This document shows, in pieces, positions 48,172-62,000 of a stretch of 64,000 bases of DNA. Each line of letters begins with the position of its first letter. Position 1 is the stretch's first letter. Origin of the DNA: Rhea pennata (Eukaryota > Chordata > Aves > Rheiformes > Rheidae); assembly GCF_028389875.1 (NCBI RefSeq), contig NC_084663.1:98011190-98075189 (forward strand). The letters are read 5' to 3'. The notes beneath the pieces were generated by a model. The model was given only the letters and a program-made list of their open reading frames with translations. It was not told the origin of the DNA and did no database searches. The translations under genes were made by a program, and so were the position numbers.

Positions 48172-50150
48172 GTATTTCTCAACATCCTCAGCATTAATCC
48201 TGAATAAGCTAGTTTAACCCTGGTCTTTCTTACTAGACAACAAGTTTTGGTAAGCACCCCTGCTAAGCAGAGTTTCTTCAAGTTAGACCAATTTTACCAA
48301 CTGGCATGCTGCCATCTTAAAGCAAGCATGCAAAGGTAAAGGGAGCACACCAGCAGCAAACAACATTGCTCACCTGTGTGCACAACGACTGTCAGAGGGG
48401 GTGAGCAACTGCTCTGTTCTTAGATCACTGATGTATGTTTTTTAGCAGACATTGTAGGATTGAGATATTGCACAGCTCTGCTCCCAGAGCACTTGCCCCA
48501 TCACGTGCACCAGGCGTGGAGACAGGGAAGTAGTCAAATTTCTACTCTGGGGAGCTTCTCAGGTATCTGCCCAGGGTTGTAAATCACTTGGACTGCCCCA
48601 GAAAAGCTACATAATTAGCAAGTTAGCTTTCTACCCACAAAATGAGACTTTGGTAGTTTATACAGAGAGCAGCCCTTGTGTACCAATTGTGATCATTCAT
48701 ATAACAGCACAAAAATCTCACCTAGGGGTCAGTGGAGAATTGTTAATATTTGTCCTAGCCATCTAATTAAGCACTCCCATGCCAGGTGTGCTGAACATGG
48801 GTCCTGAATATTTCCTTTTTTTTCTGATAATTCAGATTCAAGTTACTGAGATTTATCACAGCTTAACATTTGTTATAAGTTAATTCAAATGTTTTTCTTC
48901 TTTTCTAGGGGAGGACTTGCATTTTATTCTATTTTGTCAGGACATTTTTCCCAGTACCAAGCTTTGCCGGAGCTCTGTAAAACTTGTAAAAAATCAAAGG
49001 AGTCATTACAAGCTTTCAGCATTTTCACTTGGTACTTTCCCTTGGGCTTTCCCCGGGCTTTTACTTGAATTTCATTTTTCATTTCTTTGCTTACGATTGT
49101 GACGGGGTTAGCTGACTGCAAGCAGTTACTGACAGGCAACAGTTTCTTGTAGATCAGCCTATCTACCATGCCCCAAAAGTCTCAGCTATTGTTCATGTTT
49201 CTTCTTCTGTCCATGTTTCTCCTTGTTTATCTGTAAGAGATACCACAGTAGTACAAACTTACTCTTTATTTGGATGAGTGCTGTTGAATCGCTAATATCT
49301 TTTACTGCATCTCCTTTAGCAGCTACTTCAGCTTTTTTGGTTATCCACATAGTCTTGATCTATTCCATATTTTGTGCTTCATTTTGCAGAAATCTGTTTC
49401 TTTTTGCAGGTGTTTGTGGAAGAAACAAGGCTTGCTTTTGCTTGCTTTCCTTCTTTGATGCAGATTTTAAAATTTATTCATTTGAAAAACCCCAAACCAT
49501 TAGTATAGTGATGTTTCTCACATTGCAGCACAAAAAAAAAATCAGATTGTGCTCATGCAAGTCCAGTTTTGAAAAGATGGAGCTCTGCTCTCTGCTACAA
49601 TTTGAAATTGTTATGATAACAGCTACCCTATGCTGTCTAACATTTTGTTTCCTTAAATTTATTTTTTAGTCTGGTAGTGTGACAAGCATGGCTGCTTTTG
49701 ATGTCAGCTCCTTCACACTCTAGCACTATGAATGTGACGTTTGGTCTGTGGGCCACCTCCGGATCAAACATGGCTTGCCAAAACTCGCTGTGGGTCTTGC
49801 TTCCGGAACTGCGTACGCAGGCTCCTGCCTAGTTACAAGAGTCACGCCTGCTTCTTGATCACCGGCTAATGCTAGCAGGTACGGTAATCATATTGCAAGT
49901 GCAACTCCCGGGCAAAATTTAGCAATAATCCTTTCACCTTCCAGAGGGACTAGGTGACAGCCCATTTTGGGATGGCAGAGGTTTAATTAATAGGATTTAT
50001 GTGGGATATCAGTAATGAATTTCCTGAGCAAGCAGCAGTTCCTTAGATTGGATGACTTCTTTCTCTTTGAGTGATCAGAGAGGAAAATCTTTCTTGCTGT
50101 TCTGCCTTATTGCAGTTCAGGAAAATCGAGAGACCTTAGCTTGCCTTTCT

Positions 50151-50199
50151 AAAAAGGAAAAAAAAAAAAAAAAAAAAAGAAAAAAAGAAAAGAAAGAAA
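50151..50199. repeat. A-rich tract
   Basis: Purine-only tract, about 200 bp before another poly(A) at 50349. Confidence 0.85.
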
Positions 50200-50347
50200 T
50201 CAAACCAAAAAACCTTCATTGCACAGTTGGATGCATGCACAAATTCTTGTCAGATAGCTGGTTGCTCATTTATAAAATTTATACAATTAGCAAAGCCATC
50301 AAATAGCAAAGCATACACTGTAGCAGCTAACCAATAACTCCCCCCTC

Positions 50348-50348
<1 letters not shown>

Positions 50349-50388
<40 letters not shown>
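50349..50388. repeat. 40-nt uninterrupted poly(A)
   Basis: The longest pure A run in the window. No retroposed gene is recognised upstream of it. Confidence 0.9.
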
Positions 50389-50391
<3 letters not shown>

Positions 50392-52061
50392 GGGCAATAC
50401 CTCTTCATTGGCTTTCTGGAAAGGCAGGAAGGGGATAAGCAGAGGTGGGGCTTCCAGGGCCCAATTTATGTGAAAGGGGAGGCCAAGAGGAGACACAATG
50501 TCCTGATGTGCTGGGGTGGTGGAAGCCCAAAGTAAAAGCTGAATCTTCTCCATCCTGAAGGTAGACCACACCTGGCAGCCCATTGCTCTGGGAAGAGAAA
50601 AGCTGGACTGGAAAAGTAGGGAAACTAACAGCTTTAGTACAACCTGCCAGCAGGTTTGATTTGATTTTAATGTTCTTTCACTAGTCCACATGTCATGGCT
50701 GACCTGCCCTTTACATACAAGGTTTTTCTTTCTTTTTGCTTGGTTCAAAGCAACTATTCTCCATCCTGGTACAGAGGTACAAAGGTATCTTGAGGCATAA
50801 CTAACTCTTCCAAATACCTGGTTATTTTTGTCTTAAAAAGGCTTTTCTCAGTTCCTGGCCTTGCATTACTTCAAGGTTTTTGAGATTTCCAGGAACACAG
50901 GGAAATCCCATCTGACCAAATATATGCTACCCTTAAAGAAGGAACTGTCAGAAGAAGACTCTCCCGATCATACAGTGCTACGTAGAATGTAGCTGAAATA
51001 GCAACCAGATACTGCTTGCTTTCCGGTTTGTTGTTTCAATCACTTGCAGAGGAAATATTAACTTCAATTATATCCTTTAAAAGAGGAAAGATTTTTTGAT
51101 TGATAAAGTTAGCGATCTGTAATTTAGGCATTAGATTTCTGCCAATACAGAAATTAAGTCTTAATGTTAGTCATTACTAAATAGAGAGAAAGAATCAATT
51201 TTCCTTTTATTCCACTGCAAGTCAGGAAGGGATGTAGGGGATAAATGTAAAGGTGCAGAACTGATGTAAGTGAAGAAGGCTCCAAGGTATTTTCTCTTGT
51301 TAATCTTCTGCAGTAACAAGTTAGTTAATATATTATAATTAACATCTTTCATACTTTTAAATCTGACACTGGTAGCTACCATCAAATGTCATCTGTTTTA
51401 TAGTATTTAATTATGAATCTGTATTTCCAGAGAATGCTTATTGTAGAATCAAATTCTGGGAATGGAATAACAGAATTTGTTTTTAATTGCAGTCATGACA
51501 AAGATCAAAGGCTCCATTTAAATGGGTATCAGAGGATGTGGGTGTGTTATAGTGATACAGGGTATTCAGGGGACAAAAGCACAAATGCAGTCTGTGCAGA
51601 GAGAAAGTCTGCCTCCAGTAGCAAGTCAAGCTCTGTTTTGTAATGAAGTAGAAGGAACTCTTTCAAGCAGCCCCAGTATTTCTTAGAGAAATGCAAACAT
51701 GCATCAACTGAGGATGCAGGCTAGAATGCTGGATAGTTATTCTTAAAATGCTTGGAGCAAATAATTACTTAGTGCTCAGCTTGTTTTGCAAGCACAGAAT
51801 TCACCTGCATCTGCTTGAAAATAAGGAGCTAAAACTGCCTAGGGGGGTCATCCTCGATTTGTCAAGCTAAGCAGTAGTTCCCATTTGGAGGTGAGCTTGC
51901 CACAGGGTCAGTGGGTACATTTGCCCCATATCAGTTGTGCATTCGGCCTCTATACACCTACCCAGCCTTTGAAGTATCTACTTTGTATTTGGCATTGCAT
52001 TGCCTTACCTGACCTTGCTTACATAGCCAAGGTCAAAATAACTCCAAGTGTTAACTGTATG

Positions 52062-52082
52062 TACTATACTTAAAGTATAGTA
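52062..52082. repeat. 10-bp perfect palindrome with 1-nt centre
   Basis: TACTATACTT and AAGTATAGTA flank a single A. It may be chance in AT-rich DNA. Confidence 0.7.
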
Positions 52083-55000
52083 AACTAAAGTATACCATCA
52101 TGTGCTTTGAGACATAAGAAAAGCTTTAAGTAGTAAACAACAAACCACAAAAGCTATGTGGGTTTCAGTCAGCCTTGCTGGCTGTTAAATTCAGCCCTTC
52201 CAGGTGTTACATGAGGGCCATCTTGCTATATACTGTATGGACAAACCAGTGATTTGAAAGCAGCCACAGTTACCTCATGGAAATCTCTGTGATATGCTTG
52301 AGGCACAAAGCTAGCGCATTTCAAAAGTGTTGACCTCAGAAAGAAAGTACAGCTCAGAGAGGGCAAAAGAGAGCAAGCACTCCAGCAGAAAACAGTTTGT
52401 TCAACTGCATGATACTTGAGGTTTTTCAAGCTCTTTCCACATCTCACCCTTCCTTTTTAATAAAGCATGTTCAATTTTATTACAAAAAGTAATGCAGGCT
52501 GAGGTTAGAGCACATGCTAAGGAGATATCATGGACAAGCGGGTACACGGCTTGGAATTGTCCCGTACTTTTGCTTTTGATTTTTTAGGTTTAGCAGAATG
52601 GCAGTCCTAAGCCATCAGGCTCCCAGGGCCATTCAAGAACAGAGCTAAACTTTTGCTTATGTTTCATATGTAAACACTGGTTGAAGGAAGAGCTTCTTGT
52701 CACAGAAGGATGTGTATGTCTGTTTACATTAGAAAGAGTTCTCTAACTGCTTTAACACTTTATCACACTACATCTTTCTTCCTGGGCACACAGATACCGC
52801 TGAGGCAGTCTATGCACCAGGCTAATTGCTTGAGCTCATTGCAGCATAGACAAGCCAAATAGTAAAAGTATTCTCAGTAAAGCAGGACGTTTGGATGCTT
52901 TTTATTCTCTGGTTTGGCACTCACTATAACAAGTTTTACAATTATTGCCAAAGTTCAGAGGATCAAATCATCAAGGAATCTCTGAGAAGCATCCTAAGTT
53001 TGAAGTCAGCTCAGAGTTGGACTACAGAAGTTCCTCAATGATTTGCACCCTTCAACAGCCATCTCTACATGTTCACGACACAAAATTTGCCTGCTAAGAC
53101 TTACTGTTCCTTCACAACTTGGATTACAAAACTCAGTCTCCAAAGAAGACTGCAAAGTCAAAAAGAGACAGTGTACAGCAGTAATGAAATTGAAGACAGT
53201 ATCTCTTACCTTTGGCGAACACTCCATTTTCTGTTATCAATCTACTATAATATCCAGACATTCCTATTTTTAGAGGGAACCTCTTCCAAGAAATAAGTGG
53301 CCTTTGGGATTAATGAGGTATAGCTGATTTGCATTTGAAATTCTTGTCTTCTTAACTTCTATTGCTTGCAGAAGGTTGTGTGTCATGCCCTCAGCTGGAG
53401 AGTATTCCATAAGTTTAACGTGCTGGCAGAGGGTGTATTGCTCCCTCAGTGTTTTCCTTTGGAACATACAGTATTCATGGCCCTCAAAAGGGCGTTGCCC
53501 ACATGTCAGTCTTCTAGACTACTAAGTCCTGGACCAAATGGAGGAAGCCCTGCTAGCTGAGTCCTCGAATAAAGCCCCCAAAGAAACAACCAAAACATGG
53601 TACTTGGTCATATACTAGATCATGCAATCTTATTTCAACAGGAAGGGCAGACAGAATTGCTTACTGAGTCATGATCAAAGCCGCTCAAACAGTAACCTTC
53701 GTATCATTCATATATTTCCTTACAGCAGGAAACATCGCATACAGTTCACTGAGCTTTATTATCCCAGCGTAAACATTTTTAAAACACAAATTTTGATCAG
53801 AAGTTTCACTGCCTGAAGGCCATGAGGGAGTTCAACTACATGCAGGAATAAATTGTACATTGAAAGATGGATTTGCTAAGGCAGCGAGCTCATTCAATGT
53901 CTAAATGAAACATGATCTCCCTAAGGCTGTAGGTTGGTTTAAAATTATTTACCTACAGCCTAATTACATCTATGGGCTTATCTCATTTCTCTACTGTTGT
54001 TCATTACAGTGCTCCTGTGTCTCCCCTCCCCCAAAAACCTCTGTAAAAACAATTTCCCCTATGGTTAACATTTTTTTTCCCCACTGAGAAGCCTTGTATA
54101 GGTGATTGTAAAACTTGTTGTGTACTTGCTGTATTACTGACAAAGTTAAGGAAAAAAATACTAACTTCTAGTTCACATTTGCCTGAGAGGTGCAACTTGT
54201 CTACACTGGCAGTTATACTAAAGGAATGCATTCTCATGCCGCGTTGGATTGCTTTCCATTTTTGTAATTAAGACTTGCTGGAGGAGCTTAGATGTGCTGT
54301 GTGAAGGTACGGTCCTGATATTTCTTTTTAACTAATGTATTTCTTTAACTACTAGCACTGCCTGAACTTTTACTTGATCATTACTATGTTGATTCTAATC
54401 CAGACCAAAGTATTACTGTTGCTAGATTTTTTTTTTTTTATTAATATCTGTCAGGGGGAGAATGTAATTTAGGTGTTATTCTCCTCTAAGAATATTTGGA
54501 CATTTTTGTCAGTGAAAGAGGAGGCTTTCAGGAATCTTATGTCAGCAGTTAGTTTACTTATTAGTAGGAGTTACGAGGCCAGCTGAATGCTCTTGTTCAA
54601 TGTTGTAATAGCATTTAAACTTTCAAAATAATAGACTGGCTTAAAACACTTCTTAATTTTTCATTGGGTCTATCATGACAAAATAACATCAAAGCTAAAC
54701 AGTATTTTAAAGAAAGAAGCCTGGTATAGCAGTTGATTAAAAAACCCGACTTGTTAAATGTTTTGTCTGAAAACTTTCACCTTTCACCTTTTTGATGAAC
54801 AATTTTTGAAACAAGGAAGTAATTTGCTGTGAATCATTTGCAAGTCAAGAATAAAAAACAATGTAGAAACAAACTTCACTGGTTCAAACACATCTGTTTA
54901 GTTCCAGAACAAATCATCCATTTACCAAGGTACAGCAAGGGTATAGGACAGAATGGTTTCTTTAAGAGAAATGCAGTGACTGGTAGTGACATGGAAACCT

Positions 55001-56000
55001 GCAAATATCTACCAAGATTTAGGTGGGGAGGGGAGGTAGTGTAATAAGCATTTAGGTAACATGGCCCATGAATGCAGTTCTCGAGAAATGAGGGAATGAC
55101 AGGTCTGAAACCTCCCTGATCTGAGCCTGATTACATATACATTTAGTTAGAATATTTCTCCCTGCTCCCAACACTAGGCAGATTGCAGTAGGTAGAAGTC
55201 TTTCCTTTGAAATGAATTTTTATCCTAGCAACATTCAAGGCAAAATTAGCTAGTTAGTTGCATGGTGCTGTTTTGTGCATAAACATTCTTCTGTCTATTA
55301 GGTACGTACGTATAGCCCAGGAGGAACGCTCGTGAGAGCTGAACAGTGGTTAGATGTAGGTAGGTAACTTGCCACGCAAACACTGGCAGTTTCTGACTAG
55401 CAAAGCAGTGCTTGGCAGTCTGACTTGGGTGTTTCTCTCACAGTCTGCCACGGGATTCGGAGTAAGCAGAATCTTGACAGATGATGACTGCTCTGAATAT
55501 AATCCAACAGAATACTTAAATGCATCCTTAACCTTAAGTATACCAATACTCTTGCAGAGTCTGACATGCATACATAAGACAAAATATATGCTACAAAGTG
55601 CTTTGCTTAATCATTACCAGAATGCATAAACCCTTCAGAATTGCTGTCTGTCTCCATTGTCCTTAATACTTCTACTGGTATTTATGGCAATATCATTTTT
55701 AGAACCATTACAGGCTGCAAAGAACTTACTCAAAGGAACAAAATAATTTAAAATTGAAACACATTATATATTGCATCTTTTATCACTGGAGAATGTATTT
55801 AAAATTTGCTTTTGGGGATTTTACATTTTATAATAAGAATCGCAGAAAGAAAGCTCTTTTGACATGTAGCTAGATACTGTTTTTTAACTTGAATTTTTAT
55901 TGTGGTTTTTGCTGATCTCTATATAAACCCAGCATAGTCATCAATACTTTACTTGACAAATTGAATTATACTATTCTTTTGTTAAGAGCATCTATTACAG

Positions 56001-56004
56001 TTTT

Positions 56005-56038
<34 letters not shown>
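56001..56038. repeat. T10 followed by (AT)14 microsatellite
   Basis: Simple dinucleotide repeat preceded by a short T-run. Confidence 0.85.
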
Positions 56039-56040
<2 letters not shown>

Positions 56041-59000
56041 CTGTGACAGACATGGACACAATTTAACAAATATACTTCATTTTACTATTGTTTCAAAAAT
56101 AAATATACCTTTCTTTTTCTGGTGCACACCACAATAGATCAGAATGCCATAGTGGACAGAAGGCTTTAGACTGCTTTAAACAGAAAACTGTCATGACAGA
56201 AATGGTAAGTGACCCTAAAGAAGAAAGATTTCAGGCTTGTAGGGCTCTGAGCAGGGCCTTGATGCAGCCAGGCTGGTGCATTAGGAACCCTCCAGCTGGA
56301 GCAAGCCCATTCCCAATGAGCAGTCTGTCTCTAGGCCCATGAGACTCCTTCAGTAAACAGCAAATCAATCCCCATGACTACAGTCTAGGATGCTTTTCAA
56401 CCTTAAGTATTTCTTGCAGCTGAACTGCAAGACAAAAAGTGTAATTACGACTGCTTCATAGGTGTGTTTTCACACAGCGCCTATTTGCCAGAATCAATTT
56501 TTGTTGGCCACTAACACTGCCTGTGGTCCTCTATGCCTGGAGAGGAGCCAGGATGTGCCTTCACATTCAGCTTCAGGGTAACAGTAGTCTTCAGTGATAT
56601 TTGCAGGTAGCATAGTAACTAGGAGATATTTGTTTGGTCCAGGCTGTCTCTCAGTTTTTCCGATACTTTTGCCCTCCCTTTCCATGCTCTGATGGTCGCT
56701 ACCACTTCCGCTCTACTGTTTCCTTTTCTTACTGGGTTTCTGTGCTCCTACAGAGCACAGAAAAGAAACCCATCAGTCTGCAGGGTGAAATAACCTAGTA
56801 GGTTTTTAGGCAGGAAAGAGTGAAGGTGCAATTAGAGGAGAGAGAAATTGGATTCTTCACTCGTGCTGCTTTTGCGGAGGTACCCAAAAAACTTCCCACA
56901 GCCCAGCCTATGTTGCCTTTGCAAGTTCCTTCCTGTCAGAAGTAGCTTGAGTGAACCATGTCATCAATTCATTGATGACAAGGCCTGGCTCCACACAGAC
57001 TGGGCTGCCACAGAGGCAGGCTCCAGTACTGACCGAGGTGGCCATCAGGAGTCCTATGTAGAGAAGCACATGGGTTGGAGAGAAGGCTCTGAGGTTACCC
57101 TCTGAGCAAGACAAGTTGGGAAAAGATGACTTTAGCAAAGGGAGTATCTCCTTCCACTAGTACCCTATGTCTCTTGTTCTTCCTTTGCCCCTCCACCCTC
57201 AGTGAGGGACGATTTACTGAAACATGATGAGGGTTTCAGTGAATTTCTGTACTTCACTTTTGCAATGACTGGTCACTCCATCTGCCAGTTTTCTCCTTTC
57301 TGATTTCCTAGGCATTAAAATAGCTTGCTAGTGATGATAAGAGCAAAGTCAAACCTATTTGGTGAAATAGTCTGAAGTATCTTGGGATTGGTAGGGGGAG
57401 AAACAAAGCCTAAGATTTAATGAAGCACTGAGATGCAACAAGATGCACCCTATTTGGTTCTAGTCACGCTTATATTCACCCAAGAAGCACACACTAGCCA
57501 GGAAATGAATTTCTCAAAATTCTGCTGCTTCTAGAAGACAATCAACAAGATGATACTTTGGAGCATTCATACTAGTTAACTCTTCCACTAACCAAAAAAT
57601 TTTTGTTTGTGGAGAAGAGGGTTTCATATCACCTAATTTAGACAGTGTTTTATTCTCTGAGAATGAAGAGAGATAAGTACCTTTTGCTACTTTCTATCCA
57701 TTGGCATAGTGGCCCAGTGAATGCACTAACATATAAAAAACCTTCAGTGTTGACCTGTGAAGGTCTGTGTGTGATACACGTACCAGAGTTAGAATAACCA
57801 AGGTTGTTTAGGAGTTGCTGAAATGGAGTCTGTAGTGTTTAACGCTCATGTCCTAGAATAATGTTAGCTCCATTACCTGTCAGCTGAAACAGAGGGTGGA
57901 GGACTCATCTGTTTAGACTCAGGAAATGACAGCAGTGCTTATACAAGAGTTACAGACTATTTGCTTTGCTCAGAGGTGACAGATCAGATTACGCTAAGCA
58001 AATAGCCTGCTGATGGGATCTAAAGCCACATACAGCCAGATCCTCTCTTCTCCTTCCCCTAACTCCAACAAGTCTACAAAGCGTGAGGAAGGTAGGCTAC
58101 TGAAAAGCCAAGACATGCAGAGTATAATTTACTACACCTGAGACCTCTCCAATGTAAAGCAACCTTTGGCTTCCTAAAGAACAAAAAACCAAAACCTCTT
58201 CTGCAGTTTATAATACAGCTCTACTGTCAGAGAAAGCCCAGTTTTGAGGGTTGTATCTCCACAAAGTCCTTTAGTCCTGCTTGCCTGCAGGAGCAACATT
58301 TTTTTTTTTTTCCCGGCAGAGTGGAGCCTTCCAGGATTTGCAGTGGTTTGGCCTTTTCACTCTAATTTCTCGATTGCTGATGTAGGCAGTTGCAGTGCAT
58401 TTCTCTGGCCCAGAAGCAGGCCAGCAGGACATGGCAGGCAAGACTCAAAAGCTAAGGTAAAGCAACCATCACCCAGACCACTGTGGTGTCGGCAGAAAAA
58501 CCTGCAAAGTTTAAGACATAGCTTCAGTCTCTTCAGCTGCAAATCTCTCGCTTCCTTAAACTTAGGCAGTGCACTATCATATAAATGTTCAGAAGCATCT
58601 CTACTATCATTTTTAATTAACAAGGCATTAGTTAAATTTGATGGAAGTCATCATGTTCCATGGGACTGACTACTGCCATAGTGCAGTATCTGTTACATCA
58701 GATCCTCAGGGAGGTGCAGCAGACGAACATACAGTTGGTTGATATCTTCAGAAACCTGAATACCATTTGATTAATGCCCTAATTCAAGACTGAAATCCTC
58801 AGAGCATGCCCTTGCATCTCACTGAATCTATTAAGACCTTAAGTTTCTAGAAAATTTCCTGAAAAACCTAAAATCAAAATCCCACCTTCTCATATCCTCA
58901 GAGATGCTGCCAGTTCAGGTGTGAGGCATAGCAGGGTCGAGCTTAGACTCTAAAAGCATTTGTTCGTGATGGGATGAGCAGAGAGTTATTCTGCATTTCA

Positions 59001-62000
59001 GTTCCTATCTCTAAAAGGGGGGGTATGGCTCCCCTCTGTATCACAGGCACATCCTAAATACATGTGCACTTTAAGAGCTGGATGCTGCAATAGAGACAGA
59101 CCAAACCTTGATATGTTTAAAACTATAGGGTTTGGGAGGTAACCTGCGTCATGGACTGAAAGTCTGTCCTTTTTACTCAATCTGAAGAGCAGCTCCTAAC
59201 AGGGCTCCAAGTCATCCCCTGCACTTGCAGAAGCATGGGACAAGATCCATTTCCAATTACGAGCTCATACTTTCAAAATCGTTTACATTAAAATGCCGTA
59301 CGTGGAGTGTGAAACACACAAGTCTCTCCTACTGAAAAGCTTCCCTGCTGTGGGCAGGGAATGCTCAAAGTCCGTGCCAGCTTGCTCCCTCATCTCTCCT
59401 TGATTTAGTAAGATGTAGGATGTTTTAATTTGAAACTAATTATGTTTAACTTGCTCCTAACCACTCAGTGTTGTCTTAATACTTAATATGCAGGCAAAAA
59501 TACAGAAAATTGATCTCCTCTGGCTTAGAGATAATCTCTGCATTAGCTTCACTTTCTTAAAGCCCTAGGTTTTCAGCAACAACTTTTTATGGGCTCAAAC
59601 TTTGTCTGAGACTCTGCACTTCAATGCTTAGGGAATCTGTACAAGCTTTTTGTGTTATATTGCTGGATTTCTGTACTTCCTGCATTTCTAGCACCAAGTT
59701 AAAAATCAAAGATTTTCTGTACTTATAGTAGGCAAAATGGATGTTTCCTTATAAAAACAACATCAGTCTTGCTACATTTTACATTGCAGGACATCAGACA
59801 CAATTTGACTTCTAGAAGCCTGACTGGGCACCTGCATTTGTTGCAGTTTTATGCAAAAATCTCATTATCTTGACCAGACTTTCAGGTTTGTAAGAGAAAT
59901 CTGAAGTTTGGTAACCCTCCCATATTTTCAAGCACCACAAAAAGACTTCTGAACGGCTTTGTAATCTATTTAATAATGCTCAGCTGGTCTGTCTCCCTCT
60001 TAAGGAGAACTGATGTTTATTAAGATTGATTTGTGGATAAGAGTGCTTGCTTCGAGGTCACTGTTTGTGGATTATGATTCTGCTTGGAGAACCTCCAGCT
60101 ATTTCTGAAAACATTAATGAGTTTCAAGATTTTATACATGTATCAGAGTTTTGAACAGCTGCCCTTTCCCAGTTGTTATTTCTTGTTCTGTAGTTCAGAG
60201 CATCTTTATTACACATAGGACTAATGCAGTGCAAGGGAGAGAGCCAAACACAAGAAATAATCAAACTAAAGGACTTACAATTTATCAATGGGATGCAGGT
60301 TCTTCCTCACCTTCTGGGAAAATAAGAGGTGGCATTTTTTCTGCAGGCTGTTTGCAACATCACAGAAACCCTATAGTTTTATGGGTCACAGCAAATATTT
60401 TTATCAGCTCTTAGAACCTCAAATATTGGCCATCTTCAGACACAGCCCTTCAGTAATTAAAAATTTCATTTAACAGTTCAAAAGGCAATGTGGCGTCACA
60501 GACAACTTCATCTCACTTCATAACTGCATATTGTGTCCTTGCTCCTATGACAAGCCATACCTTTTCTTGGAAGTTCTTTTGGAGTTGAGGCAAGTGGGGG
60601 CAGTTTACCTCTGTTTGAGCTATTGTCTCAAACTATTTAAAGATGACATTTACATTTTCTGATTTCCTATTACCGAGATGAAAACACATTCTGATTTTAA
60701 CCATGAGGGTCCAGGATCTAGGGTTCTGCACCTGGGTCTACAGCATCTGTATTTCAAGCCATTCCCTGATCGCAAAGCATCTTCTAGACACTTCAGATAC
60801 CAAGTACAATATTTCTAGGGCAGTAATTCACTTCTATTATACTAGCTAAAATTACAGTCACAAACTGCTTTCCAAATTTCACATGTGCGAGCTTTTAATT
60901 TATGCTGGATGCTTAACTCCATTTCACCAGCTTGCTTTTCAGAAAAAGAAATGGAAGCAGAGCCTTCTGCAGCACTCCTCTGCAGTCAGCCACCACAAAG
61001 TAGTTTGCAGACATAATAAGGGAGCATGCAAACCAACAACAATTAATTGACAAATAAATCAAAAGCCATTAAAGTGATCTGCAGACCTCATAAGTGAAAA
61101 GCAATTAAAAATGGAAACATGACATCTGTAATTAAATATTATAAGATAAAAGTTTACATTTGTTATTCCATAAAGCTTTCAGATTAACATTAATGATTAT
61201 GCTCTTCTTCTTGGAGAAGTGTACTGACTAAAAAAAAGGACACAGAAATAAATCTGGATTTCCTTTTAGGAAATAAACCCATCTTGATTACAAAAGCAAG
61301 AGTTTACTTTTAAACTTCAATCTCCATGCCAGTTCTCATAAGTTACCTGAAATGCTCCCTCTGTTCTCCACCTAATTCTTCTTCAGTGCCCCAGCATAAG
61401 AAAGTAATGCTTGTTTTGCCCATAAACATTAAAAGGGTAAATTGAATTATACCTGCTCTGCAGAAGGATTAATATTCTCTTAAGTCTATTCCACAGCCAG
61501 CTGCTTTCTTTACCAGGCTAAATGCACATATCCCTAACCTGAAAATCATCTATTATTCATTGTAGTGAGTATTCCAGATAAACTCACAAAAAAGTATTTT
61601 GACCTCTCTCCTTGGTTGTACATTCTCCCTAAAGGCTGGAATCAGTCACCTCCAAGAGAGGAGAAAAGCAGACAGTACTGTATGCTCTCAGCTTCTGATG
61701 AAGAAATCTTTTGCTGTTTTTCACTAAAAAAATGTGTGGAAAGGGCAGAGCTTTCCATATTCAGGAGACTCATGGGAGTAGGAAAGTTTATGGCTATAAT
61801 GTTTGAACAGCTGAATCTGAATCTAATGATTTTAGAGCCACTCAAGACCTTTAGGAGCACAAAGACATACAGACTTTCAGGGAGTATTTTCCTAATACAA
61901 AGTATCACCTCACAATTCATGTATGATAAGCACTGCTTCATTCAGTCATAGAAATTTAGAAATGTACTTTACAGCTCTGTGTTAAGCTAGTAGTATCATT

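Noticed and set aside
49223..49669. 148-codon plus-strand ORF rich in F, L, I and C
   Set aside because: Hydrophobic composition typical of translated T-rich DNA; no homology recognised.
50299..50748. 149-codon minus ORF next to a 40-nt poly(A), considered as a processed pseudogene
   Set aside because: The poly(A) is on the plus strand at the wrong end for a minus-strand retrocopy, and the translation is unrecognised.
58244..58669. Overlapping 141-codon (+) and 88-codon (-) ORFs
   Set aside because: Neither shows a family motif or splice context.
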